From positions 1-25,206 of the forward strand of contig CAZILN010000308.1 in the NCBI GenBank assembly GCA_964540005.1: 25,206 nucleotides of DNA, in the 5' to 3' direction. The notes under the pieces are model-generated. The model made no database searches. It saw nothing but the letters and a program-made list of their open reading frames with translations, and was not told where the DNA came from. Positions 21,818-25,206 of the stretch are shown here, in pieces (within the stretch, counting starts at the first letter, position 1; each line of letters starts with the position of its first letter). The DNA is from CAZILN01 sp964540005. GTDB taxonomy: Bacteria > Bacteroidota > Bacteroidia > Bacteroidales > SM23-62. Made by a program: the position numbers and the translations under genes.

Positions 21818-22183
21818 TTAGAGTACCTCGGGTGCCAGCGATATTATTTTCATATACTTTTCTCTGAGCTCCCTGGCTACCGGTCCGAAAATCCGTGTCC
21901 CCCTGATCTCATCCAGGTTATTCAGAAGTACAACTGCGTTGTCATCGAAACGGATATACGAGCCATCACGCCTTCTGACTTCCTTGCGGGTCCTTACAAC
22001 GACTGCCTTTGAAACAGTTCCCTTCTTGATCTCACTTGCGGGCATTGCAGATTTTACAGTGACCACAATTTTATCGCCGATGGATGCATATCTTTTACTG
22101 GTTCCACCCAGTACCCTGATGCAAAGTACTTCTTTTGCACCGCTGTTATCTGCTACCGCTAATCTGCTTTCCTGCTGTATCAT
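21818..22183 (-). CDS. rplN: 50S ribosomal protein L14
   Basis: Large-subunit interface protein that bridges to 16S rRNA and is the docking point for silencing factor RsfS. The 121 residues start MIQQESRLAVADNSGAKEVL, followed by CIRVLGGTSKRYASIGDKIV, then VVVRTRKEVRRRDGSYIRFD and the C-terminal RGTRIFGPVARELREKYMKI. It starts 2 nt after rpsQ. Its stop codon is followed directly by the 21-bp direct repeat and the inserted repeat element, so the usual tight link to rplX is broken. Confidence 0.98.
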   Translation of the reverse strand: MIQQESRLAVADNSGAKEVLCIRVLGGTSKRYASIGDKIVVTVKSAMPASEIKKGTVSKAVVVRTRKEVRRRDGSYIRFDDNAVVLLNNLDEIRGTRIFGPVARELREKYMKIISLAPEVL

Positions 22184-22185
22184 GA

Positions 22186-22443
22186 TTACTTGGCTCTTTC
22201 AATGATTTCAACTAATCTCCAGTTCTTTGTTTTGCTCAGGGGCCTGGTTTCTGCAATCTTAACCGTATCTCCGATATTGCATGAATTCTCCTGGTCGTGA
22301 GCGACAAATCTGGTGGTTTTATTAACGAACTTACCATAAATGGGATGTTTCATCTTACGCCTGACGGCTACAATAATGGATTTCTCCATCTTGTTGCTGA
22401 TGACAATCCCAACACGTTCTCTTCTGATTTTCCTTTGTTCCAT
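22186..22443 (-). CDS. rpsQ: 30S ribosomal protein S17
   Basis: OB-fold protein that binds the 5' and central domains of 16S rRNA. 85 residues: RKIRRERVGIVISNKMEKSI, VAVRRKMKHPIYGKFVNKTT, and the signature region around DTVKIAETRPLSKTKNWRLV. It lies 38 nt after rpmC and only 2 nt before rplN. Length and motifs are normal for the family. Confidence 0.98.
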   Translation of the reverse strand: MEQRKIRRERVGIVISNKMEKSIIVAVRRKMKHPIYGKFVNKTTRFVAHDQENSCNIGDTVKIAETRPLSKTKNWRLVEIIERAK

Positions 22444-22481
22444 TATTTTGTAATAATTTCTTCTATTGTTACCTACATGGG

Positions 22482-22685
22482 CTATACTGCCTGTTTTTCA
22501 CGGTTTCTCCTGTTCAATTCAGTTAGAAGCTTGGCTACTACGCGCCTCGAAACAACTAACTTATTCGGATTGTCGAGGGGAGAAATGGCATGATTCAGCC
22601 TGAGCTTGGTCAGGTAATCCCTTTCATTCTCAAGACGCTCCTTAAGTTCTTTGTCTGTCAATTCAAGTATTTCTGAACTTTTCAC
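22482..22685 (-). CDS. rpmC: 50S ribosomal protein L29
   Basis: Helical hairpin protein beside the tunnel exit, part of the docking site for SRP and trigger factor. 67 residues: KSSEILELTDKELKERLENE, YLTKLRLNHAISPLDNPNKL and VVAKLLTELNRRNREKQ. The start is a GTG at 22685: no in-frame ATG exists at a suitable place, and the position matches the family N-terminus. A weak GGC-rich context (TAGGCAA) precedes it, without a clear Shine-Dalgarno site. It lies 12 nt after rplP and 38 nt before rpsQ. Confidence 0.96.
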   Translation of the reverse strand: MKSSEILELTDKELKERLENERDYLTKLRLNHAISPLDNPNKLVVSRRVVAKLLTELNRRNREKQAV

Positions 22686-22697
22686 TTGCCTATAATT

Positions 22698-23126
22698 TTA
22701 TAATTCAACTTCTTCGTAATCCCTTCTGACCATCAATTTAGTAATGATGGGCAATTTCTGAGATCCCAGTCTCAGGGCTTCCCTGGCTACCTTGGAAGAA
22801 ACCCCTTCAATTTCCATGATGATCCTGCCCGGGGTTACCGGCGCCACAAATCCTTCGGGAGCACCTTTACCCTTACCCATCCTGACCTCTGCAGGCTTTT
22901 TGGTTATGGGTTTATCAGGAAAGATCCTTATCCACAGCTGCCCTTCCCTTTTCATATGCCTGGTTATTGCCTGCCTGGCTGCCTCAATCTGCCTGCCTGT
23001 GATCCATGCAGTTCCCATGGCCTTAATTCCGAAAGATCCGAATGCAAGCTGGTTTCCCCTCTGTGCATTTCCTTTCATCTTCCCTTTCTGTCTTCTGCGG
23101 TATTTCGTCTTTTTTGGCTGTAACAT
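22698..23126 (-). CDS. rplP: 50S ribosomal protein L16
   Basis: Binds 23S rRNA near the A-site and 5S rRNA; a target of antibiotic-resistance mutations in other bacteria. An upstream in-frame start at 23174 would give 158 residues and overlap rpsC by 29 nt, but the ATG at 23126 gives the family's usual MLQPKKTKYRRRQKGKMKGN start, 142 residues, and a 19-nt spacer. Other motifs: SFGIKAMGTAWITGRQIEAA, RIFPDKPITKKPAEVRMGKG, PGRIIMEIEGVSSKVAREAL. It precedes rpmC by 12 nt. Confidence 0.97.
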   Translation of the reverse strand: MLQPKKTKYRRRQKGKMKGNAQRGNQLAFGSFGIKAMGTAWITGRQIEAARQAITRHMKREGQLWIRIFPDKPITKKPAEVRMGKGKGAPEGFVAPVTPGRIIMEIEGVSSKVAREALRLGSQKLPIITKLMVRRDYEEVEL

Positions 23127-23145
23127 TCCTGAAATATTTAATTTG

Positions 23146-23847
23146 TTATCTTCTTTTCTTTTTAAAGGCGCCACCCTTCATCTTGGCATTCTTCATTCCT
23201 ATATTCGGAGAGAGATCCCTTTTGCCAAAGATCTCGCCGTTACAGATCCAGACCTTGATCCCGATCACACCGACCTTGGTATTCGCCTCACAGCTGGCAT
23301 AGTCAATATCGGCACGCAGTGTATGCAATGGGATGCGCCCTTCCTTGTAGGTTTCGGTACGGGCCATTTCGGCTCCGCCCAAACGGCCGGCAATCAGCAC
23401 CTTGATCCCTTCAGCTCCCATCCTCAGTGTTGAGGCTATTGCCATTTTGATGGCCCGGCGGTAGGAGATCTTCCCCTCGACCTGCCTTGCAATATTGTTG
23501 GCTACAATGGTAGCGTCGAGTTCGGGTCTTTTAACCTCGTATATATTGATCTGTACTTCTTTTTTTGTAAGCTTCTTTAATTCTTCCTTAAGCTTATCGA
23601 CTTCCTGTCCGCCTTTCCCTATGATGATACCCGGACGGGCAGTATTGACCGTTACGGTGATCAGCTTGAGGGTTCTTTCAATGATGATCTTTGAAATGCT
23701 GGCTTTTGCAAGCCTGGCATTCAAATACTCCCGTATCTGGTTATCCTCGGTAAGCTTGGAGGAATAATCATTTCCTCCGTACCAGTTCGAATCCCAGCCT
23801 TTGATTATTCCCAATCTGTTTGCTATCGGATTTGCTTTTTGTCCCAT
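23146..23847 (-). CDS. rpsC: 30S ribosomal protein S3
   Basis: Forms the mRNA entry pore of the small subunit with S4 and S5. 233 residues: GQKANPIANRLGIIKGWDSN at the N-terminus, a type II KH domain with the GKGG loop in RPGIIIGKGGQEVDKLKEEL, and the C-terminal domain with SYRRAIKMAIASTLRMGAEG and GRLGGAEMARTETYKEGRIP, ending in a lysine-rich tail. The ATG overlaps the rplV stop codon by one base (TAATG), which suggests coupled translation. It precedes rplP by 19 nt. Confidence 0.98.
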   Translation of the reverse strand: MGQKANPIANRLGIIKGWDSNWYGGNDYSSKLTEDNQIREYLNARLAKASISKIIIERTLKLITVTVNTARPGIIIGKGGQEVDKLKEELKKLTKKEVQINIYEVKRPELDATIVANNIARQVEGKISYRRAIKMAIASTLRMGAEGIKVLIAGRLGGAEMARTETYKEGRIPLHTLRADIDYASCEANTKVGVIGIKVWICNGEIFGKRDLSPNIGMKNAKMKGGAFKKKRR

Positions 23848-24269
23848 TAACTTTCAGTTGTAGTGTTTTCTTTTATTGTATCGCTGTCCAGAACGACTGT
23901 AATATGATTTGATCTTTTACGTATCCTGTGTGCCCTTCCCTGGGGTGCAGGCCTGATTCTTTTGAGGGTCCTTGCCTGGTCAACAAATATCTCGCTTATA
24001 TACAGCTTGCTTTTCTCAATCCTGACACCTTCATTTTTATTCTGCCAGTTGGATAATGCGGAAAGCACCAGTTTTTCAATTTTCTTCGAGGCCTCTTGCT
24101 GGCTGAATTTCAACATATCAAGTGCCTTGTTAACCTCTACCCCGCGAACGGTATCTGCAACCAGCCTCATCTTTCTCGGAGAGGTAGGGCAATTCCTGAG
24201 AATAGCAAAGTATTTGTTCTTTTTTTCCTCTTTTATTGCTTCGGCTCTGTTTCTTTTTCTTGCTCCCAT
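23847..24269 (-). CDS. rplV: 50S ribosomal protein L22
   Basis: Early-assembly protein whose beta-hairpin lines the exit tunnel constriction, a macrolide-sensing site. 140 residues: a basic N-terminus (MGARKRNRAEAIKEEKKNKY), LRNCPTSPRKMRLVADTVRG, LVLSALSNWQNK, and the hairpin region RTLKRIRPAPQGRAHRIRKR with SNHITVVL following. The C-terminal tail after LDSDTIKE is short and polar. It lies 34 nt after rpsS and overlaps rpsC by one base. Confidence 0.98.
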   Translation of the reverse strand: MGARKRNRAEAIKEEKKNKYFAILRNCPTSPRKMRLVADTVRGVEVNKALDMLKFSQQEASKKIEKLVLSALSNWQNKNEGVRIEKSKLYISEIFVDQARTLKRIRPAPQGRAHRIRKRSNHITVVLDSDTIKENTTTES

Positions 24270-24303
24270 TTTTCTGAATTCTAATTATCAAGCATGTAAA
24301 ACC

Positions 24304-24570
24304 TTACCTGGCTTTCCCGCCGTGTCCCCTGAAAATCCTGGTAGGTGCGAATTCTCCCATTTTATGACCGACCATATTTTCGGTAATGTATACAGGGATG
24401 AATTTATTTCCGTTGTGAACGGCTATTGTATGCCCCACGAAGTCAGGAGATATTACCGACCTCCGTGACCAGGTTTTAATAACTGATTTCTTCCCTGAAT
24501 TATTCATATCCAGTACCCTCTTCTCCAGTTTAAAATCAATAAAAGGACCTTTCTTAAGTGACCTGCTCAT
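24304..24570 (-). CDS. rpsS: 30S ribosomal protein S19
   Basis: Head protein that pairs with S13 near the A-site finger. 88 residues: MSRSLKKGPFIDFKLEKRVL, IKTWSRRSVISPDFVGHTIA, VHNGNKFIPVYITENMVGHK and GEFAPTRIFRGHGGKAR, all as expected. It lies 17 nt after rplB and 34 nt before rplV. Confidence 0.98.
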   Translation of the reverse strand: MSRSLKKGPFIDFKLEKRVLDMNNSGKKSVIKTWSRRSVISPDFVGHTIAVHNGNKFIPVYITENMVGHKMGEFAPTRIFRGHGGKAR

Positions 24571-24587
24571 TGAGTTAAATAATTAAG

Positions 24588-25206
24588 TTATTTGCTTTTT
24601 CTTCTTTCAATAATATACCTGTTCGAGTCTTTCTTTTTTGACCGGGTCTTGAATCCTTTGGCCAGCACACCTGTACGCGATCGGGGATGTCCTCCCGAAG
24701 CTCTTCCTTCTCCACCTCCCATCGGGTGATCCACCGGGTTCATAGCTACACCCCGGGTCCTGGGACGGCGGCCCATCCACCTTGACCGGCCTGCCTTGCC
24801 TGATTTCTCAAGATCATGATCCGGGTTAGAAACAGTACCAACTGTAGCCTTGCAGCTAGTCAGTATCATCCTTGTCTCTCCCGAAGGCAGTTTGATAATG
24901 GCATATTTGCCATCCCGGGAAGTCAGCTGGGCATATGAACCTGCACTCCTTGCGAGAACAGCCCCCTGTCCGGGCCTCAGCTCTATATTATGAATAATGG
25001 TACCCAAAGGTATGTCCGCAAGTTTCAATGCATTGCCAAGATCCGGTGAAGCCTTGCTCCCGGACATGATCTTCTGTCCGACCTTGAGTCCATTGGGTGC
25101 AATTATATACCTCTTCTCGCCATCTTCATAGACCAGAAGGGCTATCCTGGCCGAGCGGTTCGGATCATATTCTATGCTTCTTACCTGCGCAGATATATCA
25201 TCCTTA
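24588..25206 (-). CDS. rplB: 50S ribosomal protein L2, 5' end beyond the right edge
   Basis: Universal large-subunit protein needed for subunit joining and peptidyl-transferase activity. The frame stays open to the window edge: 205 residues are visible, about 70 fewer than the usual 274, so the start is outside. The edge part reads KDDISAQVRSIEYDPNRSAR and ALLVYEDGEKRYIIAPNGLK, so an apparent start at the internal Met (25067) is not real. The key C-terminal loop AMNPVDHPMGGGEGRASGGH keeps the conserved His. The protein ends with a basic tail (TRSKKKDSNRYIIERRKSK). It is the first visible gene of the cluster; rplW, rplD, rplC and rpsJ would be expected beyond the edge. Confidence 0.97.
   Translation of the reverse strand, partial: KDDISAQVRSIEYDPNRSARIALLVYEDGEKRYIIAPNGLKVGQKIMSGSKASPDLGNALKLADIPLGTIIHNIELRPGQGAVLARSAGSYAQLTSRDGKYAIIKLPSGETRMILTSCKATVGTVSNPDHDLEKSGKAGRSRWMGRRPRTRGVAMNPVDHPMGGGEGRASGGHPRSRTGVLAKGFKTRSKKKDSNRYIIERRKSK

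Noticed and set aside
23127..23174. Upstream ATG for rplP giving 158 residues
   Set aside because: It would overlap rpsC by 29 nt and add 16 residues absent from L16; the ATG at 23126 gives the standard MLQPK start.
24588..25067. A short 159-residue L2 starting at an internal Met
   Set aside because: The same frame continues open to the window edge with clear L2 sequence, so the gene is cut by the edge and not truncated.
12182..25206. Many plus-strand open frames opposite the ribosomal genes
   Set aside because: Each lies antisense to a well-supported ribosomal, secY, map or rpoA gene and has no independent evidence.
1..25206. tRNA, rRNA, CRISPR or transposase genes
   Set aside because: I found no cloverleaf, rRNA-like stretch, regularly spaced repeat array or transposase motif; a dedicated tRNA or covariance-model scan was not possible.

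Overview
The window comes from a member of the Bacteroidota, probably the Bacteroidales/Marinilabiliales side of the phylum. The evidence is a two-component-regulator propeller fused to a SpoIIE phosphatase, a hybrid histidine kinase, mostly A-rich leaders in place of Shine-Dalgarno sites, TAnnTTTG-like promoter boxes, the order secY-map-infA-rpmJ-rpsM-rpsK-rpsD-rpoA-rplQ-eno with gltA next, an L17 with a long charged tail, and a zinc-less L36. No tRNA, rRNA, CRISPR array or insertion sequence was recognised. No gene-free stretch exceeds 300 bases.

Region 1 (1-4195, minus strand) reads, in transcription order: two unrecognised secreted proteins, hisS, then hutH, which runs off the left edge. 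All spacers are short (3-17 nt), so this looks like one transcription unit starting in the divergent gap at 4196-4285.

Region 2 (4286-9351) is a convergent pair whose 3' ends overlap by 13 nt. One gene is a membrane hybrid histidine kinase whose ATP-binding core is badly degenerate while its receiver is intact. The other is a 1109-residue periplasmic 14-repeat propeller, Y_Y_Y, transmembrane and SpoIIE/PP2C phosphatase sensor.

Region 3 (9425-12170) holds a mitochondrial-type citrate synthase and enolase. Enolase lies 11 nt after rplQ and is followed by a clear intrinsic terminator, so it appears to be the last gene of the ribosomal operon.

Region 4 (12182-25206, minus strand) is the S10-spc-alpha ribosomal cluster from rplB (cut by the right edge) to rplQ, including secY, map, infA and rpoA. 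The 38-residue rpmJ is easy to overlap because of its size.

The most unusual feature is a repeat family sitting inside this normally tight operon. Copies lie in the infA-rpmJ spacer (about 15370-15470) and the rplN-rplX spacer (about 21622-21798). Both carry a GCCGGCC-N23-GGCCGGC palindrome in the same orientation and an AACCCT...AGGGTT tail. The rplN-rplX copy is bracketed by a perfect 21-bp direct repeat (21592-21612 and 21797-21817) that contains the start of rplX. It therefore looks like an insertion that duplicated its target and left a vestigial second rplX start codon just after rplN.
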